NCBI GenBank assembly: GCA_021809425.1
Contig: JAKBAA010000003.1
Location: 1 to 64,000, forward strand
Direction: 5' to 3'
Length of the DNA: 64,000 nt
Source: Actinomycetes bacterium
Lineage (GTDB): Bacteria > Actinomycetota > Acidimicrobiia > Acidimicrobiales > Bog-793
Position 1 is the first letter of the stretch. Every line of letters starts with the position of its first letter. The translations under genes were made by a program, and so were the position numbers. The notes under the pieces were generated by a model. That model was not told the origin of the DNA, did no database searches, and saw nothing but the letters and a program-made list of their open reading frames with translations. Of this stretch, positions 24,547-32,182 are shown piece by piece.

Positions 24547-25106
24547 GCCCGCACCTCGCGCTCTCCCCGGTGCCCGCCGGCGCTGCCCGCCCCGGCGGCC
24601 CGCCCCCCCGGCCCGTCCCCGCCGGCCACGAGCGGGGCGGTCGCCTCGCTCCACTCGGCGCCGCCCTGCCAGGTCTCGAACTTCCAGATCGGCACCGTCG
24701 ACTTGAGCGTGTCGATGCAGAACCGGGCCGCCTCGAACGCCTCGGCCCGGTGCGGTGCCGCCACCGCCACGGCGACCGCCACCTCGCACGGCTCGAGGGG
24801 CCCCACCCGGTGGTGCAGGGCAACCCGGCCGAGCGACGGCCAGCGGCGGCGGGCCTCGGCCGCCACCTTCGCCAGCTCGGCGACCGCCACCTCCTCGTAG
24901 GCCTCGTACTCGAGCCGGGACACCCCCGGGCGGCCCTCGGCGTGGTCGCGCACGGTCCCGAGGAAGGTCACGACCCCGCCACACGACGGCTCGACCACCC
25001 AGCCGGTGATCGCCTCGAGCGGCACCGGCTGGTCGCCGAGCGTGATCCACTCCCTCGCCGAGGCCGCCGCCGGCGCCACGGCGCGCTGCACTGCGCGTTC
25101 GTCCAC
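24543..25106 (-). CDS. moaE: Molybdopterin synthase catalytic subunit
   Basis: 187 residues. CGGVVTFLGTVRDHAEG, LEYEAYEEVAVAEL and the catalytic loop LKSTVPIWKFETW are conserved; the active-site Lys residues are in the last motif. With MoaD it converts cPMP into molybdopterin. A ~30-residue Gly/Ala-rich tail follows the domain and is unusual. First gene of the operon; the next gene overlaps it by 4 bases. Confidence 0.95.
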   Translation of the reverse strand: MDERAVQRAVAPAAASAREWITLGDQPVPLEAITGWVVEPSCGGVVTFLGTVRDHAEGRPGVSRLEYEAYEEVAVAELAKVAAEARRRWPSLGRVALHHRVGPLEPCEVAVAVAVAAPHRAEAFEAARFCIDTLKSTVPIWKFETWQGGAEWSEATAPLVAGGDGPGGRAAGAGSAGGHRGEREVRA

Positions 25107-25161
25107 GCCACGAGGCTACCCAGTGTGCGCCGGCCAGCGGTCCGCCGGCGGGGCGCCGGGG

Positions 25162-25167
25162 TAAGGT
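25162..25167 (+). promoter_or_regulatory. -10 box for leaderless DksA-like gene mRNA
   Basis: TAAGGT ends 6 bases before the GTG at 25174, with no ribosome site between. Confidence 0.45.
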
Positions 25168-25173
25168 TCGGGC

Positions 25174-25554
25174 GTGGCCGATCCGGAGCAGACCGCCCGC
25201 CAGCGTCTCGACGCCGAGCTCGACCGCCTCGAGCAGCTGCGTGACGAGGTCGCCGCACGGATCGCCGACGAGCAGGCGGGCGACAGCGCCGAGCTGTCCC
25301 ACCTCGACCAGCACCCGGCGGAGCTCGGCACCGAGACCCAGCAGCGCGAGCAGGACCAGTCGCTGCTCGAGCAGTTGCAGGGCGAGCTCGCCGACCTCGA
25401 GGACGCCTACGCCCACCTCGACGCCGGCACCTACGGGCGCTGCGAGGTGTGCGGCCGCCCGATCGGCGAGGAGCGCCTCCAGGCGATCCCGGCGGCCCGC
25501 CGCTGCGCCGAGCACCAGGCCGCCGCCGAGGCCGGCGACGGCCTGGTCGGCTGA
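25174..25554 (+). CDS. TraR/DksA-type zinc-finger protein
   Basis: 126 residues. The N-terminal ~80 residues are a charged helical coiled-coil region and the C-terminal part holds the finger CEVCGRPIGEERLQAIPAARRCAEH, in which the fourth ligand is His (C-x2-C-x17-C-x2-H) rather than Cys. DksA relatives bind the RNA polymerase secondary channel; many short actinobacterial ones are uncharacterised. The two acidic residues at the DksA coiled-coil tip cannot be assigned with confidence. GTG start supported by a -10 box only 6 bases upstream. Confidence 0.8.
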   Translation: MADPEQTARQRLDAELDRLEQLRDEVAARIADEQAGDSAELSHLDQHPAELGTETQQREQDQSLLEQLQGELADLEDAYAHLDAGTYGRCEVCGRPIGEERLQAIPAARRCAEHQAAAEAGDGLVG

Positions 25555-25570
25555 GCCCCACCGCCCGCCG

Positions 25571-28489
25571 TTGACCACCGATCCCGGCACCACGCCACCG
25601 ACCCGCCTCGCCGCCCAGCTCACCGCCAACCTGCGCGGCGAGGTCCGCTTCGACGGCGGCACGCGGGCGCTCTACGCCGCCGACGCCTCCAACTACCGCC
25701 ACGCCCCGCTCGGCGTCGTCGTGCCGGCCGATGAGGACGACGTGGCGACGGCGCTGTCCATCTGCGCCGAGCACGGCGCGCCGGTCCTCGCCCGGGGGGC
25801 CGGCACCAGCCTCGCCGGGCAGGCCTGCAACGAGGCGGTCGTGCTCGACACGAGCCGCCGCCTCGACGCCATCGTCGAGCTCGATCCCGGCCGTCGTCTC
25901 GCCCGGGTCCAGCCGGGCGTCGTCCTCGACCGGCTGCGGGACGCCGCCGGCGCCCACGGGCTGACCTTCGGCCCCGACCCGGCCACCCACGCCTGGTGCA
26001 CCCTCGGCGGGATGGCCGGCAACAACTCGTGCGGCACCCACGGGCTCACCGCCGGGCGCACCTCGGACAACGTCGAGCGACTCCGCGTCGTCACCGCCGC
26101 CGGCACCCGCCTCGACCTCGGCCCGCTCGACGCCCCCGGCGAGGCCGCCGCCGTGGCCGCCGGTGGCGAGCTCGCCCGCATCGTCACCGGGCTGCGCCGG
26201 ATCGCCGACCACTACGGCCAGGCGGTCCGCGACGGCTTCCCCCGCCTCGAGCGGCGCGTCTCCGGGTTCAACCTCGACGAGCTCCTCCCCGAGCACGGCT
26301 TCCACCTCGCCCGGGCGCTCGTCGGCACCGAGTCGACCTGCGCCGTCACCACCGAGCTCACCGTCTCCCTCGTCCCCCTCCTGCCCCACCGCCGGCTCGT
26401 CCTGCTCGCCTACCCCGACGTCTTCGCCGCCGCCGATGCCGTCCCCGGGCTGCGCGCCGCGCCCCTCGCCGCCCTCGAGGGCTTCGACGACGTCCTCGTC
26501 GGGCACGCCCGCGCCGCCCGCCTCAACCTGGCCGAGCTCGCCCTGCTGCCGCCCGGTGGCGCCTACCTGCTGGCCGAGGTCGCCGGCGACACCGAGGCCG
26601 AGGCGATGCAGCGGGCCCGCGACGTCGTCGCCGCCGCTGACGGGGCGACCGACCGTCGCCTCGTCGAGCGCCTCGACGAGCAGCAGGCGCTGTGGCGCAT
26701 CCGCGAGTCCGGCCTCGGCGCCACCGCCCGCCCGCCCGGGCGGCGACCGAACCTCGAGGGCTGGGAGGACGCCGCCGTTCCCCCCGAGCGGCTCGGCGAG
26801 TACCTCCGGGGCATCACCGAGCTGTGGGGCCGCTACGGCTACCACGGCGCCTGGTACGGCCATTTCGGTCAGGGCTGCGTCCACACGCGCAACGACTTCG
26901 ACCTCTCGAGCGCTGCCGGGGTGGCCGCCTACCGCTCCTACGTCGAGCAGGCCGCCGACCTGTGCGTCCGGCTGGGCGGATCGCTGTCGGGCGAGCACGG
27001 CGACGGCCAGGCGCGCGGTGAGCTGCTCGTCAAGATGTTCGGTACCGAGCTCGTCCAGGCGTTCGGCGCCTTCAAGGCCGTGTTCGACCCCGACGGCCGC
27101 ATGAACCCGGGCCGGGTCGTCCACGCCCGGCCGCTCGACGCCGACCTGCGCCACGGCCCGGACGCCCACCCGGTGCGTCTCGGCCGGACGCGCCTGGCCC
27201 TGCGCGCCGACGGGGGCGACCTCGCCCACGCCGCCGAGCGCTGCGTCGGTGTGGGTCGCTGCCGCAACACCGTCGGCGGCGTCATGTGCCCGTCCTACCG
27301 GGCGACCCGTGACGAGCGCCACTCCACCCGGGGGCGGGCCAAGCTGCTCGGCGAGATGTTCCGCGGCGAGCTCACCCCCGCGAGCTGGCGCAACGAGGAC
27401 GTCTTCGAGGCCCTCTCGTTGTGCCTGTCCTGCAAGGGCTGCGCCGTCGACTGCCCGACCCACGTGGACATGGGGAGCTACAAGTCGGAGTTCCTCTCCC
27501 ACTACTACCACCGGCGGCGGCGGCCGACGGTCGACTACGTGCTGTCGCTGCTCCCCTTGTGGGTCCGCATCGCCGGGGTGGCGCCGCGCCTCGCCAACGC
27601 CCTCGGGCGCTCCCGGCGGATCGGCGTGGCGCTGCGGCGTGCCGCCGGCCTGTCGACGGCGCGCGCCGTCCCCGAGCTCGCCCCCGTCCCCTTCCGCCGC
27701 TCGACGACCAGCCGGGCGCGCTCGCAGCTCGCCGGTGCCACCGTCGCCGTGTTCGCCGACACCTTCTCCGACGCCTTCCTCCCGCGTCGCGCCGAGGCGA
27801 CCGTCGCCGTCCTCGAGGCCGCCGGCGAGCGGGTCGTCGTGGTCGGGCAGGACGCCTGCTGCGGCCGGACGCTGTTCGACTCCGGCATGCTCGACCTCGC
27901 ACGGGCCAACCTGCGCCGCCTCGTCGCCACCCTCGGGCCGGCGGTGGCGGCCGGGCTCCCCGTTGTCGTCCCCGAGCCGAGCTGCCTCGCCACCCTGCGC
28001 GACGAGCTCGGCGAGCTCCTCCCCGACGACCCCGGCGCCGGCCGGCTGCAGCAGCTCGCCCGCAGCCTCGGCGAGCACCTCGTCGCCACCGGGCTGCCCG
28101 CCGCCCTCGCCCCGCCCGCCGGCGCCGACCACGAGCCGGCAGCGGCGGCCGTCTTCACCCACTGCCACCAGCGCGCCACCGGCTCCCGGACGGCGGACCG
28201 CGACGTCCTCGTCGCCGCCGGCTTCGACGTCACCACGCTCGATCCGGGCTGCTGCGGTCTTGCCGGCTCGTTCGGCTTCCGCGCCGAGACCGACCCGGTC
28301 TCCCGGGCGGTCGCCGAGACGGGCTTCGCCCCGGCGCTGCGCGCCCTGCCGGCCGGCACCCGCCTGGTGCTCGACGGCTTCAGCTGCGCCCTCCAGGCCG
28401 GCGAGCTCGGCCTCGACGCCGGCGTCACCCTCGCCGAGCTGCTCGCCGAGCGGCTCGGCGCCGCCCCCGAGGCCGCCCGGCAGGGATGA
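25571..28489 (+). CDS. Fused FAD-linked oxidase and Fe-S dehydrogenase (D-lactate/glycolate dehydrogenase-like)
   Basis: About 972 residues. FAD_binding_4 domain at the N-terminus (LARGAGTSLAGQACNEAVVL; LGGMAGNNSCGTHG), an FAD-oxidase C domain to about residue 530, then two [4Fe-4S] motifs (GRCRNTVGGVMCPSY near 561 and LCLSCKGCAVDCPTHVDMG near 617). Two CCG domains follow (DACCGRTLFDSGM near 762 and GCCGLAGSFGF near 893). This equals GlcD plus GlcF in one chain and probably oxidises a 2-hydroxy acid, passing electrons to quinones. No ATG or GTG lies at the expected position; TTG at 25571 is the best start but is uncertain by a few codons. Confidence 0.88.
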   Translation: MTTDPGTTPPTRLAAQLTANLRGEVRFDGGTRALYAADASNYRHAPLGVVVPADEDDVATALSICAEHGAPVLARGAGTSLAGQACNEAVVLDTSRRLDAIVELDPGRRLARVQPGVVLDRLRDAAGAHGLTFGPDPATHAWCTLGGMAGNNSCGTHGLTAGRTSDNVERLRVVTAAGTRLDLGPLDAPGEAAAVAAGGELARIVTGLRRIADHYGQAVRDGFPRLERRVSGFNLDELLPEHGFHLARALVGTESTCAVTTELTVSLVPLLPHRRLVLLAYPDVFAAADAVPGLRAAPLAALEGFDDVLVGHARAARLNLAELALLPPGGAYLLAEVAGDTEAEAMQRARDVVAAADGATDRRLVERLDEQQALWRIRESGLGATARPPGRRPNLEGWEDAAVPPERLGEYLRGITELWGRYGYHGAWYGHFGQGCVHTRNDFDLSSAAGVAAYRSYVEQAADLCVRLGGSLSGEHGDGQARGELLVKMFGTELVQAFGAFKAVFDPDGRMNPGRVVHARPLDADLRHGPDAHPVRLGRTRLALRADGGDLAHAAERCVGVGRCRNTVGGVMCPSYRATRDERHSTRGRAKLLGEMFRGELTPASWRNEDVFEALSLCLSCKGCAVDCPTHVDMGSYKSEFLSHYYHRRRRPTVDYVLSLLPLWVRIAGVAPRLANALGRSRRIGVALRRAAGLSTARAVPELAPVPFRRSTTSRARSQLAGATVAVFADTFSDAFLPRRAEATVAVLEAAGERVVVVGQDACCGRTLFDSGMLDLARANLRRLVATLGPAVAAGLPVVVPEPSCLATLRDELGELLPDDPGAGRLQQLARSLGEHLVATGLPAALAPPAGADHEPAAAAVFTHCHQRATGSRTADRDVLVAAGFDVTTLDPGCCGLAGSFGFRAETDPVSRAVAETGFAPALRALPAGTRLVLDGFSCALQAGELGLDAGVTLAELLAERLGAAPEAARQG

Positions 28490-28496
28490 CCACCGT

Positions 28497-28523
28497 GCCG
28501 GCGCCGCCCCCGGGCGCGCCGGC
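28497..28523. terminator. hairpin between convergent dehydrogenase and pckG
   Basis: GCCGGCGC pairs perfectly with GCGCCGGC around an 11-base loop, between two gene ends that face each other. No T tract. Confidence 0.45.
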
Positions 28524-28534
28524 CGTCGGGTCTG

Positions 28535-30337
28535 TCAGCCCCGCTCCTTCTCGAGCCGCTGCTCGAGCGCCCCCAGCTCCTCGCTCAGCCGCTTCGGCAG
28601 GTGGTCGCCGAAGGTGGCGAAGTACTCCCGGATCGCCGGGATCTCCCCCAGCCACGCCTCCGGGTCCACCTCGAGCAGCTCGGCCAGCGCCTCCGGCGAG
28701 AGGTCGAGGCCCGACACCTCGAGCGCGCCCTCGCCCGGCACGAGACCGATCGGGGTCTCCTCCGCCGCCCCCGCCCCGGTGCACCGCTCGAAGATCCAGG
28801 CCAGCACCCGCGAGTTCTCGCCGAACCCCGGCCACAGGAACCGGCCGTCCGACCCCTTGCGGAACCAGTTGACGTAGAACACCCGCGGCCGGTCCTCCGG
28901 GGCGAGCCGCGCACCGACGTCGAACCAGTGCGACCAGTAGTCGGCCATGTTGTACCCGCAGAACGGCAGCATGGCGAACGGGTCACGGCGCAGCGCACCG
29001 ACCGCCCCGGTCGCCGCTGCCGTCGTCTCCGACGACATGATCGAGCCCAGGAACACCCCGTGCTCCCAGTCGAACGCCTCGTGCACCAGCGGGATGACGC
29101 TCTGGCGGCGCCCACCGAACAGGATCGCCGAGATCGGCACCCCCGCCGGGTCCTCCCACTCCGGTGCCATCGCCGGGTCCTGCGAGATCCGCACCGTGAA
29201 CCGCGAGTTCGGGTGAGCCGCCGGGCCCGACCCCGGCTGCCATGGCCGGTCCTGCCAGTCGACGAGCCCCGCCGGCGGCTCGGCCGTGAGCCCCTCCCAC
29301 CACACGTCCCCGTCCTCGGTCCGGGCCGTGTTGGTGAAGATCGTGTCGTGGTCCAGCATCGAGAGGGCGTTCGGGTTGGTGTCCGGCCCCGTCCCCGGCG
29401 CCACGCCGAAGAAGCCGAACTCCGGGTTGATCGCCCGCAGCTTGCCGTCCTCGGCCACCCGCATCCAGCAGATGTCGTCCCCGATCGTCTCGACCTTCCA
29501 GCCGGGCAGCGTCGGGATGACCATGGCCAGGTTCGTCTTGCCGCAGGCCGACGGGAACGCCCCCGTCATGTACCGCACCTCGCCGCTCGGCGCCGTCACC
29601 TTGATCACGAGCATGTGCTCTGCCAGCCAGCCCTCGTCCCGGGCGATCACCGAGGCGATGCGCAGGGCCAGGCACTTCTTGCCGAGCAGGGCATTCCCGC
29701 CGTAGCCCGAACCATACGACCAGATCTCACGCGTCTCGGGGAAGTGGGCGATCGCCACCTGCGCCGGGTCGCACGGCCACGCCACGTCCTCCTGGCCCGC
29801 CTCGAGCGGGGCCCCGACCGAGTGCAGGCACGGCACGAAGCTCCCCCGCTCCTCGATCGCCCGCTGCGCCGCCTCCCCCATCCGGGTCATGATCCGCATG
29901 CTCACCACCACGTACGGCGAGTCGGTCAGCTCGACCCCGACCAGCGACGCCGGCGACGACAGCGGCCCCATCGAGAACGGCACCACGTACATCGTCCGGC
30001 CCCGCATCGACCCCTCGAACCGCCTGGTCAGCTCGGCCCGCATCTCGCCCGGGTCGCGCCAGTTGTTCGTCGGTCCGGCATCCTCCTCGCTTGCCGAGCA
30101 GATGTAGGTGCGCGACTCCACCCGGGCGACGTCGTCGGGGTCGCTGCTCGCCCAGTAGCTGTGCGGGCGCTTCGCCTCCGACAGCGACCGGAACGTGCCG
30201 GCCGCCACGAGCAGCCGGCACAGCCGCTCGTACTCCTCCGCCGATCCGTCGCACCACTCGATCCGGTCCGGCTGGGTCAGGGCGGCCACCTCGGCCACCC
30301 ACTCGCGCAATGCCGGCTGGTTCGTCGTGGTGAGCAT
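28535..30337 (-). CDS. pckG: Phosphoenolpyruvate carboxykinase (GTP)
   Basis: 600 residues, the usual length of the GTP form. [20 protein letters not shown] carries the P-loop (about residue 261). [20 protein letters not shown] and [20 protein letters not shown] are further active-site motifs. It interconverts oxaloacetate and PEP for gluconeogenesis and anaplerosis. The ATG at 30337 follows AAAGGGG and gives the typical start [17 protein letters not shown]. Monocistronic, convergent with the preceding dehydrogenase. Confidence 0.97.
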   Translation of the reverse strand: MLTTTNQPALREWVAEVAALTQPDRIEWCDGSAEEYERLCRLLVAAGTFRSLSEAKRPHSYWASSDPDDVARVESRTYICSASEEDAGPTNNWRDPGEMRAELTRRFEGSMRGRTMYVVPFSMGPLSSPASLVGVELTDSPYVVVSMRIMTRMGEAAQRAIEERGSFVPCLHSVGAPLEAGQEDVAWPCDPAQVAIAHFPETREIWSYGSGYGGNALLGKKCLALRIASVIARDEGWLAEHMLVIKVTAPSGEVRYMTGAFPSACGKTNLAMVIPTLPGWKVETIGDDICWMRVAEDGKLRAINPEFGFFGVAPGTGPDTNPNALSMLDHDTIFTNTARTEDGDVWWEGLTAEPPAGLVDWQDRPWQPGSGPAAHPNSRFTVRISQDPAMAPEWEDPAGVPISAILFGGRRQSVIPLVHEAFDWEHGVFLGSIMSSETTAAATGAVGALRRDPFAMLPFCGYNMADYWSHWFDVGARLAPEDRPRVFYVNWFRKGSDGRFLWPGFGENSRVLAWIFERCTGAGAAEETPIGLVPGEGALEVSGLDLSPEALAELLEVDPEAWLGEIPAIREYFATFGDHLPKRLSEELGALEQRLEKERG

Positions 30338-30434
30338 GCTGCCCCTTTCGGCTGCTCGGCGGCGCCTCCGACCGCGTGCGCACGGTCGCCGGGCCGGCAA
30401 CGTGAACTGGACTGTGCCTAAGCGCCGTGCGAGA

Positions 30435-30440
30435 TGTCAA
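30435..30440 (-). promoter_or_regulatory. possible -35 box upstream of pckG
   Basis: TTGACA on the minus strand, about 100 bases before the pckG ATG. A convincing -10 at the right distance is not obvious; CACAGT lies 19 bases on. Weak call. Confidence 0.25.
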
Positions 30441-30550
30441 GTTGGTGAACGGCTTGCACCTCACTACCCGAAGGACCGGCCGATCCACGCCCGCCCCAGC
30501 TCGACTGCCTGGGCAGCGACCCGCCCCGGCCACCACCGCCCGGCGGCCGC

Positions 30551-31477
30551 CTACAGCCCGAGCAGCGCCCGCACGCCCGCTGGCCAGCCCGACAGGTCGG
30601 TGCCGTGCACGGAGACCAACGCCAGGCTCACCCGGTCGACGCCGAAGCCGACGCAGGCGCTGTGGGCGGTCGAGCCGTCGTACTGCTCGATGGCGAAGGT
30701 CGACCCGAAGTGGTCCCGATGGCAGTTGCCCGAGGCAACCGCCGTCGAGCGACCGGAGGTGATCGTCGTCACCACCTCCACCTTCAGACCCTCGTCCCGC
30801 TGGCCGCGCGCCAGCACCTTTCCCGCCCGCCCGAAGAACGGGTCGTTCGCCGGCACCACCGCCACGTCGAGACCGAGCGGCTCCAGCAGGCCGACAGCCA
30901 GCTCGACCCCGGCGGCACGGTGCGCCTCGGCCTGGGCGGGCGAGCCGAGCACGACCACCTCGTGCATCCGGAAGCTCTGCAACCGGGCAGGGTCGTCGCT
31001 CGGCTCGTGGCGGAAGCAGTCGGCCCGCACCTCGTACGCCGCCCCTCCTGCCGGAAGCCGCCCGGCGAGCAGCGGGTACAGGGCATGGCAGGCTGCCGGC
31101 ACCAGCACCACCTGGCTCGGCTCGAGCACCTCCTCCCAGCGCTCGTCGCCCCCCGAACGGCGCAGCAGCTCCCGGTGCTCCTCGTCGCCCCCGACGAACA
31201 CGTGGACCGACCCCATCAGGTCCGGGAACGACTCCAGGTAGCCCGTCCGCCGAAACGCCGTACGGGCGAGCACCGGCGGGAAGTGCAGGTACCCCGGAGC
31301 AAGGTGGGCGAACGCCTCCGTCACCAGGTGGTCGATGCCGGACACGACCGCCTCGTAGGCCGCCGTGCGCGCCACCAGGCCCGGCACGCCCGTCTCGACC
31401 AGCAGGCCGTCCCGGACCAGCCCGGCCCGCAGCGCCGCCCCCTCGAGCGGCTGCCTCGCCGGCGCCCGCAGCGTCAC
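30551..31477 (-). CDS. Amino acid:[carrier protein] ligase, seryl-tRNA-synthetase-like
   Basis: 308 residues, a class II aminoacyl-tRNA-synthetase catalytic core with no tRNA-binding domain. Motif 2 lies in FRHEPSDDPARLQSFRMHE and motif 3 in CVGFGVDRVSLAL. Cys130, Glu173 and Cys275 fit the zinc ligands of the Bradyrhizobium aa:CP ligases and archaeal-type SerRS. Those enzymes adenylate glycine or alanine and load it onto the phosphopantetheine of a carrier protein; which amino acid is used here is unknown. GTG start overlaps the carrier-protein stop (GTGA), which ties enzyme and partner. Last gene of the operon. Confidence 0.88.
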   Translation of the reverse strand: MTLRAPARQPLEGAALRAGLVRDGLLVETGVPGLVARTAAYEAVVSGIDHLVTEAFAHLAPGYLHFPPVLARTAFRRTGYLESFPDLMGSVHVFVGGDEEHRELLRRSGGDERWEEVLEPSQVVLVPAACHALYPLLAGRLPAGGAAYEVRADCFRHEPSDDPARLQSFRMHEVVVLGSPAQAEAHRAAGVELAVGLLEPLGLDVAVVPANDPFFGRAGKVLARGQRDEGLKVEVVTTITSGRSTAVASGNCHRDHFGSTFAIEQYDGSTAHSACVGFGVDRVSLALVSVHGTDLSGWPAGVRALLGL

Positions 31478-31722
31478 GGCGCCATCGTCGGCGCCAGGCC
31501 GCCCAGCACGGTCGCCAGGGCCGATACCGACTGGAACGTGCTCTTGCGCAGCAGGTGCTCCGGCAGCTCCACGTCGAGCGCGTCCTCGAGCGCCAGCATC
31601 ACGTTCACCACCCCGAACGACGTCAGCCCGGCCGCGAACAGGTCGTCGTCGTCCCCGAGCGTCTCGACCGGGACCGCCAGGCCCGCCTGCTCGGCCAGGA
31701 TCTGACGGATCTGCTCGTTCAT
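31474..31722 (-). CDS. Stand-alone carrier protein, partner of the aa:CP ligase
   Basis: 82 residues, four-helix acyl-carrier-protein fold. The phosphopantetheine Ser lies in DLFAAGLTSFGVVNVMLAL, with GLTSF in place of the fatty-acid ACP motif DSL. This matches carriers that serve aa:CP ligases. LEDALDVELPEHLLRKSTF is the helix 2-3 recognition region. The ATG follows a long purine-rich ribosome site (GAGGAGGGAG). The next gene is the ligase and the previous one a phosphopantetheinyl transferase, so all parts for loading are present. Confidence 0.9.
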   Translation of the reverse strand: MNEQIRQILAEQAGLAVPVETLGDDDDLFAAGLTSFGVVNVMLALEDALDVELPEHLLRKSTFQSVSALATVLGGLAPTMAP

Positions 31723-31738
31723 CCCTGCTCCCTCCTCG

Positions 31739-32182
31739 TCAGCCGGCCGCCGCCGCTTCGGCGTCGACCGCCGGCACGCCACCGGCTGCCGCAAGCACCA
31801 CGCTCACCGCCACCGGCCCCTCGTGACACAGGCTGATCGCGATCGGCCCGAGCCCCCGTTCTGCCGCCAGCCGTGCCGCCGTGCCCGACAGCTCGACCGT
31901 GCAGCTCCCACCCGCCTGCCGGCGGACCTCGATGCTGCGCCAGTCCGGCTGTGCGCCGTCCGGGCGCAGCAGCTTGATCACCGCCTCCTTCGCCGCGAAC
32001 CGCGCCGCCAGGTGGCGGGCCCGGACCGGCGTCGGCCCCGTGCACGCCTCCTGCTCGTGCGCCGTGAACACCCGGCCCACGAACCGCTCGCCGTGACGCT
32101 CGAGCGAGCGCACCACGTCCTCCACCAGCACCACGTCGACGCCGACGGCAACACCCGGCGCCGCCGCCGTGGCGCCGCTCAC
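31739..32182 (-). CDS. 4'-phosphopantetheinyl transferase, AcpS-like
   Basis: 147 residues. VGVDVVLVEDVVRSLERHGE gives the metal-binding Asp motif and ARFAAKEAVIKLL the catalytic motif of AcpS-type transferases. It would transfer the phosphopantetheine arm from CoA to the serine of the next gene's carrier protein. Its GTG overlaps the stop of the GAF/GGDEF-like gene (GTGA). A dedicated copy next to a single carrier suggests it serves that carrier; whether it is also the cell's general AcpS cannot be told. Confidence 0.88.
   Translation of the reverse strand: MSGATAAAPGVAVGVDVVLVEDVVRSLERHGERFVGRVFTAHEQEACTGPTPVRARHLAARFAAKEAVIKLLRPDGAQPDWRSIEVRRQAGGSCTVELSGTAARLAAERGLGPIAISLCHEGPVAVSVVLAAAGGVPAVDAEAAAAG

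Noticed and set aside
30449..30456. GAACGGC upstream of pckG as a member of the same promoter set
   Set aside because: The -10 would read GCCGTTCA and no -35-like box is present at the right distance.
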